From: Burkholderiales bacterium
Lineage (GTDB): Bacteria > Pseudomonadota > Gammaproteobacteria > Burkholderiales > Burkholderiaceae_C
Assembly (NCBI GenBank): GCA_028868855.1
Contig: JAGWTR010000004.1
Coordinates: 239,547-303,546 of the forward strand
DNA: 64,000 nt
Direction of reading: 5' to 3'
Of this stretch, positions 53,401-60,969 are shown piece after piece. The notes under the pieces are model-generated. The model did no database searches, was not told the DNA's origin, and was given only the letters and a program-made list of their open reading frames with translations. Position 1 is the first letter of the stretch. Every line of letters starts with the position of its first letter. Made by a program: the position numbers and the translations under genes.

Positions 53401-54432
53401 ATGTCAGCACCTGCCCCCTGTTCAGCGTCACAGCCAGATCAAAACAAGGTATTCCAAGTCCTTGCACTTTCAGGCGGCGGCTACAGAGGCCTGTACACCG
53501 CAAAAGTGCTTGCAGACATCGAGCAGGAGCTCCAGTGGCCCATCGCAACCAAGTTCGATCTGATCACAGGCACCTCGATTGGCGGGATCTTGGCGCTGGC
53601 CCTCGCATTGGAAATCCGGGCGCAAACGATGGTTGACCTCTTCGTCAAGCACGGCGAGGAGATCTTCAAAAAGCGCTGGTCTTTTCTGGGAATGGTGCGC
53701 GCACCCTATTCGCCCGCATCGCTCAAGGCGCAACTTGAGGCCCCCGAAGTCTTCGGCGACCGACTCCTGGGCGCTTGCCTTCACCCCGTGATGGTCCCCT
53801 CCATCAACTACACAACGGGTGAGCCTGTTGTCTTCAAGACGGGGCATCACCCCACGTTCAAACGAGACCACAAACATCGCCTGGTGGACATCGGGCTTGC
53901 GACCAGTGCTGCGCCGGCCTACTTTCCGCGTCATGTGTTCAATGGGGGGCAGTATGTCGATGGTGGGTTGTTCGCGAACTCACCGGGACTGCTCGCGCTC
54001 CATGAATCGCAGCATTTCTTCGGTAGAGATATCAAGCACATCCGCATGCTGAGCATCGGGACGATGTCGTCGAAGTTCACCGTTGACCCTCGGCACAACC
54101 GGCAAGGTGGCGCCTACGACTGGGGTGGCTGGAACCCCAGCAACATGCCCAAGAGGCTCTTTGGGTTGTCCATCTCCGCACAAGAGGTTCTGACTGACAA
54201 GGTGCTGGAGCACCGTCTGGAAAACCGATACCTGCGCATCGATGACGACCTGTTCGATGAACGTGCCCGAGCGGTCGCGCTCGACAAGGCCGATGCCCAC
54301 GCACGTGAGGTGCTGCTCGGCGCCGCCATTGAGCGCTCGAAACGATGCATCAGTGACCCACGCCTCTTGGCTTTCTTGGAACACTCGCCACCCAAGTCAG
54401 TCTTCTTTCACGGCGAACACGCATCTCCTTGA
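53401..54432 (+). CDS. capV: CBASS effector CapV, patatin-like phospholipase
   Basis: CapV hydrolyses membrane phospholipids when bound by the cyclic dinucleotide made by its partner cyclase, killing the infected cell. The patatin fold is intact: oxyanion loop GGGYRG (25-30), nucleophile elbow GTSIGG with Ser59, and catalytic Asp187 in YVDGGLFANSP. At 343 residues it fits CapV. It is first of four co-directional genes in the order capV, cyclase, cap2, cap3, the same as in the Vibrio cholerae VSP-1 locus. Confidence 0.93.
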   Translation: MSAPAPCSASQPDQNKVFQVLALSGGGYRGLYTAKVLADIEQELQWPIATKFDLITGTSIGGILALALALEIRAQTMVDLFVKHGEEIFKKRWSFLGMVRAPYSPASLKAQLEAPEVFGDRLLGACLHPVMVPSINYTTGEPVVFKTGHHPTFKRDHKHRLVDIGLATSAAPAYFPRHVFNGGQYVDGGLFANSPGLLALHESQHFFGRDIKHIRMLSIGTMSSKFTVDPRHNRQGGAYDWGGWNPSNMPKRLFGLSISAQEVLTDKVLEHRLENRYLRIDDDLFDERARAVALDKADAHAREVLLGAAIERSKRCISDPRLLAFLEHSPPKSVFFHGEHASP

Positions 54433-54444
54433 CCGGGGTCTCTC

Positions 54445-55617
54445 ATGCTGAAACTCAATCGACTGCTGTTCGCCACTTCCGAGACCGATGTCTTCATCGA
54501 CCGCCTCGCCCCCACCCCACATCAACGGGAAACCTTGGTTCAGGCCAAGAACGACATTCGGGATCATCTGCGGCCACGCATACGAGCGGCGACAGTGGCC
54601 GTGCTCGGCATGGACAAGGCAGTCGACCCCAAATTCCGCACCCAAGGCTCCTGGTCGTACAGGACCTGCATCCAGCCGGCATGGCAGCCACCCCAGGAAA
54701 TGGATTGGGACTTCGGTGTGTACTTACCGGTCACCGTGTGGGAAGACAATGGCCCGCCACACAAGATGGCGAAGCTCTACTTCACGCTGGTGGAGAGACT
54801 ACTGGCGGACCTTTGCACGGACAAGGGTTGGGAACTGATCAAAGGCAAGGACACCTGCATCAGGATCCAGATCAACAACTGGGCGCACATCGATATCCCT
54901 TTGTACGCTGCGCCTGAGGAAGAGTTCGCGACGATCCTGGAAAAGTCCTTCTCCGCTCAGTTGACGCTTGACTCGGCGCGAGGCGCCCTGGTTGAGAATG
55001 CGGCGTTCGGCGAGATCGCAGAACAAGAGTGGGCCGACCTGGATCACATCGTGATGGCAACACGGTCTGGCGAATGGAAATCATCAGACCCTGAAGCTGT
55101 CTCGAAGTGGTTCCTTGACCGTGTGAAGGAACATACCGATCAGCTGCGCCGGGTGTGTTGCTACCTCAAGGCTTGGCGTGACCTGCATTGGAAAGCTGGC
55201 GATGGGCCCACGTCCGTTTGCATCATGGTGGCCGTCGCACAGAAGTTCGAAGCGATCCGTGGCCGTGACGATCTGGCCTTGGAGGCTGCGTCCAGGACCC
55301 TCGCCAACGCTTTGCGCGGAGATATCCGTGCGCCAGGCATTGACGAAGGCAAGGAAGACTTCAACAAGCGCTTGAATCCGGCGCAACGGGAAGAGGCTTC
55401 AGCCATGGCCAGCACCCTGGCGCAGCAAATTCAGGCTGCGCGACTGAAGCCCATGCACACGCCGGGTGATGCCATCGACATCATCCAAAGCCAACTTGGA
55501 TTGCGCATCCCAATGCGGACCGATCTGGTCGAGCCAGACAGCGGCAATGATGCGGTGAGAAGCGTGCCTGCTCGTGAGGTCAGCCGCCCGATCGTCAGAG
55601 CCACTACGGCTGGCTGA
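54445..55617 (+). CDS. dncV: DncV-like CD-NTase (cyclic dinucleotide synthase)
   Basis: CD-NTases sense infection and make cyclic nucleotide second messengers. The active site is complete: Gly68-Ser69 in TQGSWSYRT, Asp87 and Asp89 in MDWDFGVYLP, and the third acidic residue Asp150 in AHIDIPLY. The overall pattern resembles clade A DncV, which makes 3'3'-cGAMP, and the neighbouring CapV supports this product; the actual nucleotide is inference. The 390 residues end in a basic, flexible tail (VRSVPAREVSRPIVRATTAG). In type II CBASS this C-terminus is conjugated by Cap2; the final Gly fits such a target. It overlaps cap2 by one base. Confidence 0.92.
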   Translation: MLKLNRLLFATSETDVFIDRLAPTPHQRETLVQAKNDIRDHLRPRIRAATVAVLGMDKAVDPKFRTQGSWSYRTCIQPAWQPPQEMDWDFGVYLPVTVWEDNGPPHKMAKLYFTLVERLLADLCTDKGWELIKGKDTCIRIQINNWAHIDIPLYAAPEEEFATILEKSFSAQLTLDSARGALVENAAFGEIAEQEWADLDHIVMATRSGEWKSSDPEAVSKWFLDRVKEHTDQLRRVCCYLKAWRDLHWKAGDGPTSVCIMVAVAQKFEAIRGRDDLALEAASRTLANALRGDIRAPGIDEGKEDFNKRLNPAQREEASAMASTLAQQIQAARLKPMHTPGDAIDIIQSQLGLRIPMRTDLVEPDSGNDAVRSVPAREVSRPIVRATTAG

Positions 55618-57332
55618 TGACCCCGAGTGATGCGCAGCTGACCGACGCCCTGCGGTTGCTTCGCATGCGTGGCTTTGAGCCTGCAGGCAACCGTGCCGGC
55701 ACGCGTTCTTTTGAGGGCGATTTGACTTGCCGTGGTGGCAATGTGAGCGTTCGGCTGAGCATCACGGACTGGGACTTTCTGCGTTATCCATCGATCATCG
55801 TGCTCGATGGCACTGACGGCTTCCCTCCCCTCGTTCCGCACCTGACTGCAGAAGGATGGCTTTGCTACTTTGCAGCAGGATCAGTTGTCCTTGATCGCTA
55901 CAACCCAGCTGAAGCACTCGCTCAGTGTCTTGACCAGGCCAAGCTGGTCCTTGAACAAATCCGCTTTGATGCGGACTATCGCAGGGGCGACATCCAAGAC
56001 GAATTCATGGTGCATTGGCTCAATGGCCAATCGACGGCCATCTGGGATGTGCTCATTGGCACCGTCGCACTCGGTGCCACCTGTACCAACTACTGGCTCG
56101 TCGACATCAACGGTGTGCCGACCGCATTGATCGCAGATTCCGAAAAGGAAGTTGCGGCCTTCGCTGGAGCACTCGGTGCTGCAGCCCCCGAAAAAACAAC
56201 CTGCCCTTGCTGGCTGTTCCAAACCGATGAGCTTCCTGTTGTGCCGGATGTCATGCCATCGACCGTGAAAGAGTTATTCGCCTGGTTGAAGGCGTGGGAC
56301 AAGGGCATCTCGAACGGCGTTCAGCGTATCCTGGAGAAGGAGCCCCGATACCTCGAATACAAGCAAGCGACCTTTGCCGTGAAAACGCCCATCGGCTGGC
56401 TCGGATTCGGCTTCGATCTCGACCAAGTCCAACGGCTGGGCGCCATCAAGAAGCCGCGGCTCTACAAACAGCACCTCCACGGCAAAGGCGGCACACGCGG
56501 CATCATGCGATTGTCCATTTCGGAGTTCGGGCCTGCGTTCGTCCACAGTCGAAACTTGACTTTCAAGGACCTCAGCGGCCGGCAGATCAAGGTTGTGGGA
56601 TGCGGTGCGATTGGCTCCTATGTCGCTCTATCTCTGGTTCGACTTGGCGCTGGAGCCAATGGTGGAAAGTTGACGTTGATCGACCCCGACAAACTCAAAC
56701 CGGAGAACATCGGAAGGCATGTGTTGGGCTATCCGGCACTGTTCAAATCCAAGGCGACCGCCTTGCGTGATGAACTTGTTCGCCAGTTCCCTTTCTCCAC
56801 CATTGACGCGTGTCCGACTGACGTCCGTGGCGTTCCTGCCTTGTTCTCCGCCGATTTGGTGATCGATGCCACTGGCGAAGAGTCCGTGAGCGAGTTTCTC
56901 AATGCCCGCAGAATCGCCGAGGCGACGAAAACACCTTTGTTGCACGCGTGGATCAAAGGGAATGGGCAGACTGTTCAGACGCTTTGGGTTCAAGGCAGCA
57001 AAGGGGGATGCTTCCGGTGCCTGCGGTTGGCAGATCACAAGAACTACAGAGAAGAAAGATTCAAGGTCCTTAAAGAGGACCCCGTGCGCAGACTCATCGG
57101 GTGCACCGGCTTTACGCCATATGGTGTTGCGGCGCCGATGCATGCCGCGACATTGGCCACTGAAACCATCCTTGACTGGTTGCAGCGCGATAGCCCAAGC
57201 CCCCGGTTTCGCACCCGCTCAGTTGCGAGCGCCGACGTGTTCGAAGTCAAGAACCAGGATCTCACCCGCCTGGCCGCCTGCCCAGCGTGCGGTACCAATG
57301 ATGTTGCGATCCCAGCCGTACGGCAGCACTGA
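55617..57332 (+). CDS. cap2: CBASS Cap2, fused E2-E1 ubiquitin-transfer-like enzyme
   Basis: Cap2 primes the cyclase by conjugating its C-terminus to a target. Residues ~1-140 form the E2-like domain, with candidate catalytic Cys83 in GWLCYFAAG. A linker leads to the ThiF/E1 domain: adenylate loop GCGAIGS (328-334), LTLIDPDKLKPENIGRH and DLVIDATGEES. Candidate E1 cysteine Cys496 is in IGCTGFTPYGV. Two CxxC pairs (GGCFRCL and ACPACG) suggest the structural zinc of ThiF-like enzymes. 571 residues. The ATG overlaps the cyclase stop; the last ~35 bases overlap cap3. Confidence 0.93.
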   Translation: MTPSDAQLTDALRLLRMRGFEPAGNRAGTRSFEGDLTCRGGNVSVRLSITDWDFLRYPSIIVLDGTDGFPPLVPHLTAEGWLCYFAAGSVVLDRYNPAEALAQCLDQAKLVLEQIRFDADYRRGDIQDEFMVHWLNGQSTAIWDVLIGTVALGATCTNYWLVDINGVPTALIADSEKEVAAFAGALGAAAPEKTTCPCWLFQTDELPVVPDVMPSTVKELFAWLKAWDKGISNGVQRILEKEPRYLEYKQATFAVKTPIGWLGFGFDLDQVQRLGAIKKPRLYKQHLHGKGGTRGIMRLSISEFGPAFVHSRNLTFKDLSGRQIKVVGCGAIGSYVALSLVRLGAGANGGKLTLIDPDKLKPENIGRHVLGYPALFKSKATALRDELVRQFPFSTIDACPTDVRGVPALFSADLVIDATGEESVSEFLNARRIAEATKTPLLHAWIKGNGQTVQTLWVQGSKGGCFRCLRLADHKNYREERFKVLKEDPVRRLIGCTGFTPYGVAAPMHAATLATETILDWLQRDSPSPRFRTRSVASADVFEVKNQDLTRLAACPACGTNDVAIPAVRQH

Positions 57333-57765
57333 GGCACGGGTTCTCATTGAGCCCAAAGTTCTCGCTCGTCTGTCCATCTACAAGCAACTGCGACCCCGAG
57401 ACCCTGAGTCGGGTGGAATTCTCTTGGGATACCGTCGAGGAGAGCACCTGCATGTTGTTGACGCCACCGAGCCCCATCCACACGATCGCCGGAGCCGCTT
57501 TGGATTCCACCGTAAGGAGTCGTACCACCAGTCCATGGCTGTCAGGAAATGGACTGAAAGCGGCCAGAAGATGGACTACCTCGGGGAGTGGCATACGCAT
57601 CCAGAGCACCTGCCAACGCCTTCATCAACTGACATCAGAAGCTGGCTGGACATCACCGACAACAAGACCAATCCCATGGTGTTTCTAATCATCGGTATCT
57701 CCAATGTCTGGGTGGGTGTCGGGCTTGGTAGCGGCCACAGATCAACCGACTTGCTGGTGCCATGA
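57298..57765 (+). CDS. cap3: CBASS Cap3, JAMM isopeptidase
   Basis: Cap3 removes the conjugates made by Cap2 and so limits cyclase priming. The JAMM zinc-protease motif is complete. Counting from the ATG at 57301, Glu36 lies in DPESGGILLG, and HTHPEHLPTPSSTD supplies His98, His100, Ser108 and Asp111 in the spacing HxH-x7-SxxD. Two adjacent ATGs (57298 and 57301) are possible starts; both overlap cap2. 154-155 residues. It ends the CBASS operon. Confidence 0.92.
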   Translation: MMLRSQPYGSTEARVLIEPKVLARLSIYKQLRPRDPESGGILLGYRRGEHLHVVDATEPHPHDRRSRFGFHRKESYHQSMAVRKWTESGQKMDYLGEWHTHPEHLPTPSSTDIRSWLDITDNKTNPMVFLIIGISNVWVGVGLGSGHRSTDLLVP

Positions 57766-57926
57766 GCGCATGCATGCGTGGACCATGCCACCGTCAATCG
57801 ACGGGATTTGGGGAGCTTCTTCGCATGGATAACACGCCGTGAGGCTCAAGTCATGTTGATTTGGCACCATCTCTCCAGCAGACTGAAAGGGCTACCTGTG
57901 GACATCGCGTTCACGAAGCCTTCAAT

Positions 57927-58168
57927 GGAGATTTCGGTCTCCCTGAAGTCCAGCCATGCTGGCGTCGCAGTCGTGACCTGCCTTGTTGAAGCTGAACCTC
58001 GGTTCAGCTAGGCCATGTCAATGGCCTTGTGCCTCGTTCAGCCCTCATGCTGAACACCGTGTCATCGGCGCACCTCACCGTGCCGCCGCCGAGCCGCTTC
58101 AACCGCCAAGGCTGAAGCATCCCAAGTTGGGGAACCACCATGTTCCCCATCGGGACGAGGCGTTCCCC
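57927..58168 (+). ncRNA. Structured leader element, copy 2
   Basis: Hairpin GGAGA/TCTCC (57927-57942) and hairpin CCAGC/GCTGG (57950-57962) run into the conserved 22-nt block at 57961-57982. Hairpin GCTGAAC/GTTCAGC (57991-58008) follows. Further down, GGGGAAC (58129-58135) can pair with either of two GTTCCCC copies (58142-58148 or 58162-58168) around CGGGA. Two rival partners for one strand suggest alternative folds. It precedes the 58-codon gene at 58192. Confidence 0.6.
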
Positions 58169-58191
58169 TTCACACCCTGAAGGAGAACGTC

Positions 58192-58368
58192 ATGAACGCA
58201 TGCCCTCATGCGACAAGGGAAACGCGCGCCATTTGCGTGCTGTTGGGTGGCTCCGGGCTTGCCCGCGAGCCTGTGATCCGTCCTGCAGTGCTACCCGCAT
58301 TGCTGAAGCCTGCGCTGCCTGTCTCGCGACAGGTCGAACAGGTCATGGCTTACCGTGCTGCCGCCTGA
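58192..58368 (+). CDS. Small mobile-element protein (58 aa)
   Basis: A short gene starting MNACPHATRETRAICVLLGG and ending VEQVMAYRAAA. The start is well supported by GAAGGAG seven bases upstream and by the structured leader, shared in type with radC. The family is not recognised. The small size, leader and context suggest a conserved element gene rather than a chance frame. Confidence 0.6.
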   Translation: MNACPHATRETRAICVLLGGSGLAREPVIRPAVLPALLKPALPVSRQVEQVMAYRAAA

Positions 58369-58603
58369 ACCACTTGACTGTGGTCCAGCATCAGCACATT
58401 GACACCGTGGCGATTGACCTCGCCCGCAGTTCGGGTCGAACACGATGCGAAGCGCAGACCTCACACGTCTCGCCCAACTCTTGTTCACCCGCGTTCGCAT
58501 CCCATTGAAGCTGAGCCCGATTGATCGGGAGCCCTCGACTTCATGGGATGTGAACCGTCTTTCATGTGCCTCGGCCATTCGGCTGTGCTGCACTTCCACG
58601 CAA

Positions 58604-58650
58604 CCCTTTGGGGAGTCCACCTTCTCCCCGCTGGGATAGGTGTGCCCTCC
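58604..58650 (+). ncRNA. Leader hairpin of the 168-aa gene
   Basis: CCC-TTT-GGGGAG, then TCCACCTT, then CTCCCC (58624-58629), GCTGGGATAGG and CCCTCC. The order G-run, CCACC, C-run, GGGA, C-run repeats the 3' part of the leader at 58129-58168, although the pairing is shorter. It ends 20 nt before the ATG. Confidence 0.45.
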
Positions 58651-58670
58651 TCCTTTCTGGAGTTCACACC

Positions 58671-59177
58671 ATGAATCATGAAGCGTCTCGCGTTCGCCCC
58701 AAACGCTCCTGTGTCGAGATTGAGGAGTCTCGCGCCTGGATGGGCTTTTACCGCCGTGTGGCTCATGACCCCATCATGGCCGCCGAAGTCATGGCCCAGT
58801 TGGAAGCTGATCCGCTGATGAAGCGTAACCACCTGGCCCTGTACCTGTGCTGCAAGCAATCCTTGCGGACGCACAAAGCCACAGCCGCGCGCAACAGGCG
58901 CATCGGTCAGTTCGTGCGTTGGCTGTTCCATGGCGCCTTTGTTGCGCCAGCTTTGGCACTTCGCCACATGCTGCGCCAAGGCGGCGACATCGCCGTTGAA
59001 TGCCTGCCACCCACGGCTAACGAACCGGCAGCAACCCAAGTCAAGCGCCTGAAGAAAGCGCCGGAGTTTGCCCAGGCTCAATCGTCTTTTGAAGGCCAGC
59101 CTCCTGTGTCCACGGACGCGCCAGCCGCCACGTCGGGAGAGCCGTCAAAGCCCAATGCTGTGTCTCAAACAGCCTGA
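58671..59177 (+). CDS. Mobile-element hypothetical protein (168 aa)
   Basis: Basic, helical N-terminal domain (RSCVEIEESRAWMGFYRRVAHDPIMAAEVMAQLEADPLMKRNHLALYLCCKQSLRTHKA) with a flexible Ala/Pro/Ser-rich C-terminus from about residue 115. A moderately hydrophobic stretch (FVRWLFHGAFVAPALALRHML) could be an amphipathic helix. The ATG at 58671 has GGAG upstream and follows a leader hairpin. I do not recognise the family. Confidence 0.65.
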   Translation: MNHEASRVRPKRSCVEIEESRAWMGFYRRVAHDPIMAAEVMAQLEADPLMKRNHLALYLCCKQSLRTHKATAARNRRIGQFVRWLFHGAFVAPALALRHMLRQGGDIAVECLPPTANEPAATQVKRLKKAPEFAQAQSSFEGQPPVSTDAPAATSGEPSKPNAVSQTA

Positions 59178-59187
59178 TTCCCCGCAC

Positions 59188-59330
59188 GTCAAGACCACCG
59201 CGTCTTGACCGTGCCGGGGCCAGCGCCCTGGCCCTGCCCAGATCGACCCACGCGCCTGCCCATCTGCTGGTGGTGCATGCCGCGTCCTCCCCCATTTCGC
59301 CCGCATCTGCCCGAGTGGCAGTGCGGCACA
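59188..59330 (+). ncRNA. Leader with serial hairpins before the 76-aa gene
   Basis: Hairpins in order: GTCAAGAC/GTCTTGAC (59188-59209), GGGCCAG/CTGGCCC (about 59216-59234), and an outer TGCCGC/GCGGCA pair enclosing CTGCC-CGAGT-GGCAG. The inner part (59309-59325, GCCCGAGTGGCAGTGCG) recurs with two changes at 59621-59637. The first hairpin may also terminate the upstream gene. It ends 20 nt before the ATG. Confidence 0.5.
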
Positions 59331-59349
59331 CCCACGGAAGGAATTTCCC

Positions 59350-59580
59350 ATGACCACTGCAACCGACGCCTTGTGCGCCATCGAGAAGCGTGCCCACCGG
59401 GCCATCGTGCAGGAACTGCGCTTGCTGATCAAGGAAGTGCAGGCCCTTCAGCCTGGCCTGGCAGGTGATGACAGCGCACATGCCCATGCACTGCTGCTGA
59501 AACTGGAGCACCTGCGACAAAGCCAAGTGGTGGACAGCGTCTGCGATCAGCCCCCCATCCGGTTGGCCGCGCAAGGCTGA
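59350..59580 (+). CDS. Small helical mobile-element protein (76 aa)
   Basis: A short, almost fully helical protein (ALCAIEKRAHRAIVQELRLLIKEVQAL; HAHALLLKLEHLRQSQVVD). The ATG has GGAAGGAAT upstream and a structured leader. No family recognised. It lies in a run of co-directional element genes between CBASS and radC. Confidence 0.6.
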   Translation: MTTATDALCAIEKRAHRAIVQELRLLIKEVQALQPGLAGDDSAHAHALLLKLEHLRQSQVVDSVCDQPPIRLAAQG

Positions 59581-59603
59581 TACCGACCTGATAGCGAAAC
59601 AAC

Positions 59604-59644
59604 ACGCCTGCGGGGCCACGGCCCGAGCGGCGGTGCGTCCCCAG
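59604..59644 (+). ncRNA. Leader hairpin before the 223-aa gene
   Basis: GGGG (59612-59615) can pair with CCCC (59639-59642) around GCCCGAGCGGCGGTGCG (59621-59637), the same 17-nt motif as in the previous leader except for two C/T or A/G changes. It ends about 22 nt before the ATG. Confidence 0.45.
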
Positions 59645-59665
59645 GCTTTCACACAAGGAATCCTC

Positions 59666-60337
59666 ATGACCACCGTCACACTCAACTTGGCGCAAAAGCT
59701 CTATGTCATCACAGAGCGATCAGGCCACAGTTGCTTTGGCTTTGACAATGCTCGCGATCATGCCAACCAGATCGCACAGCAACTCGACCAAAGCCACCTG
59801 GCCTTTGCGCCAGGCGACTACGCCACGCTGGCGGGCTATCAGAAATACCTGACGGCCACAGCCGCATGGGGCCGCTCCCCACGGAGCCAACGCACCTACT
59901 TTGCGCCCGGGACCGATTCCAAAGCGGCCAAGGTGCTGGAGTCCTATCGCCGAACTGGCGAAAAGATCCGTCTGATACTTGGCGATCTCGCCACGGGTGA
60001 ACCGTGGCTTGATGAGCATGGCGTGGTCGGCCGCATTGGCCGATCTGGCGGCATGCTCAAAATCCCCCTGCTGGTCGAGCCTGGCGAGTCAGGTGGCGGC
60101 GCCATCTTGACTGACTGCATCCTGTGCCTGGTGGACTGGCAGACCGGCAACACACCGTATCGGCATCCAGCCTATCGAGAGGCCAACTTGAGCCTGTCGC
60201 CCAATGAATGCCCTGACCTGCCATGGGCCGTGAGGCGAGGCAGCGATTCCATCGCTTGTTTCGCGGACATCGGCAAGGCCGCTGCCTACCTGGCCTTCAT
60301 GCGCGGCGCCACCATCGAGCCACGTGTCTTTGCTTGA
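59666..60337 (+). CDS. Mobile-element hypothetical protein (223 aa)
   Basis: Soluble protein starting MTTVTLNLAQKLYVITERSG, with GYQKYLTATAAWGRSPRSQRTYF, VGRIGRSGGMLKIPLLVEPGESGGGAILTDCI and a C-terminal IACFADIGKAAAYLAFMRG. ACAAGGAA lies before the ATG; an earlier in-frame start would run through the leader hairpin. I do not recognise the family with confidence. Its leader motif links it to the preceding gene. Confidence 0.65.
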   Translation: MTTVTLNLAQKLYVITERSGHSCFGFDNARDHANQIAQQLDQSHLAFAPGDYATLAGYQKYLTATAAWGRSPRSQRTYFAPGTDSKAAKVLESYRRTGEKIRLILGDLATGEPWLDEHGVVGRIGRSGGMLKIPLLVEPGESGGGAILTDCILCLVDWQTGNTPYRHPAYREANLSLSPNECPDLPWAVRRGSDSIACFADIGKAAAYLAFMRGATIEPRVFA

Positions 60338-60363
60338 TGAACCGCCAGGCGGCGTGCTTCATG

Positions 60364-60612
60364 CTACGCCGCTGAACGGCATTGCTGGTACTCCCGGTCG
60401 ATCAGCCAATGCAGAAACTGGGTGTCCCTGGAGACGCCCCAATAGTGCGCCTTGCATTGCGCGATGTAGGCATCCAGGTTAGCCAGCGTGCGAATGCCGA
60501 CTGGCTCCAGATCGGTGATCAGCTTGAAGCGCTCAGTCTCTCGCCGAGTGAGCCGGATGTGGGGGCCAAAACGGATCATGGTCGTGCTCGTTGCATGGGT
60601 TCGAGTCGCCAT
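60364..60612 (-). CDS. Small hypothetical protein (82 aa)
   Basis: Minus-strand gene facing its neighbours. The core LTRRETERFKLITDLEPVGIRTLANLDAYIAQCKAHYWGVSRDTQFLHWLIDREY has natural-protein composition. The start is unsure: ATG 60612 or the internal ATG 60579 (MIRFGPHIRL). No ribosome site is clear and no family is recognised. Confidence 0.5.
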   Translation of the reverse strand: MATRTHATSTTMIRFGPHIRLTRRETERFKLITDLEPVGIRTLANLDAYIAQCKAHYWGVSRDTQFLHWLIDREYQQCRSAA

Positions 60613-60811
60613 CTTGGCGAAATTTCAGGCCCGTGTCACGGCTTTGGCCACCCACTGAAACAAGATTTTTGTACTGAACTTCAGGTGATATTCAGTTATC
60701 ACCCAGGCGTGCACTCAACAATGACCCGGTTCCATGGGGCCTTGTCCATGGCATGCAGCGATCAAGGCTTGAACGCTTCTGATCATCACGACACACTGCC
60801 CACCGCTACAT

Positions 60812-60943
60812 GCATTCCATCGCGGAATGCGCTCCGACCTTGAGTCGGCGTCGCAGTCGTCACCTGCCTCATTGACCGTGCTGGCCTCGCGTCAGCACAT
60901 CCCGAGCGGGAACATCCATCCCCTCGGGACTGGACGTTCCCGC
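60812..60943 (+). ncRNA. Structured leader of radC, copy 3 (most complete)
   Basis: Hairpin GCATTCC/GGAATGC (60812-60830) and hairpin CCGAC/GTCGG (60834-60848) run into the conserved 22-nt block (60847-60868). Hairpin GTGCTG/CAGCAC (60878-60898) follows, then a pseudoknot: CCCGAG (60901-60906) with CTCGGG (60923-60928), and CGGGAAC (60907-60913) with GTTCCCG (60936-60942). TTTTCCTTTTT follows directly, so the last stem could also act as an attenuator. The radC ribosome site is 15 nt further on. An RNA motif named after radC is known; whether this is it needs a covariance search. Confidence 0.65.
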
Positions 60944-60969
60944 TTTTCCTTTTTGTGAAGGAGAAATCC

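Noticed and set aside
55617-57765. ThiF plus JAMM genes as part of a PRTRC (ParB-related, ThiF-related) cassette together with the large ParB
   Set aside because: They overlap and are co-directional with capV and the cyclase, and carry an E2 domain, so they are Cap2 and Cap3 of CBASS. No other PRTRC protein besides the ParB and possibly the ParM-like one was seen.
57961-57982. The 22-nt repeat as coding sequence (GVAVVTC), since its only variable base falls on a Val third position
   Set aside because: In the radC copy the frame has a stop two codons upstream and no start, and flanking codons do not align between copies. The paired hairpins upstream are better explained by RNA structure. The coincidence is noted as the best counter-argument.
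58445-58639. A 64-codon plus-strand frame ahead of the 168-aa gene
   Set aside because: It runs through the leader hairpin, has no ribosome site and no family pattern.
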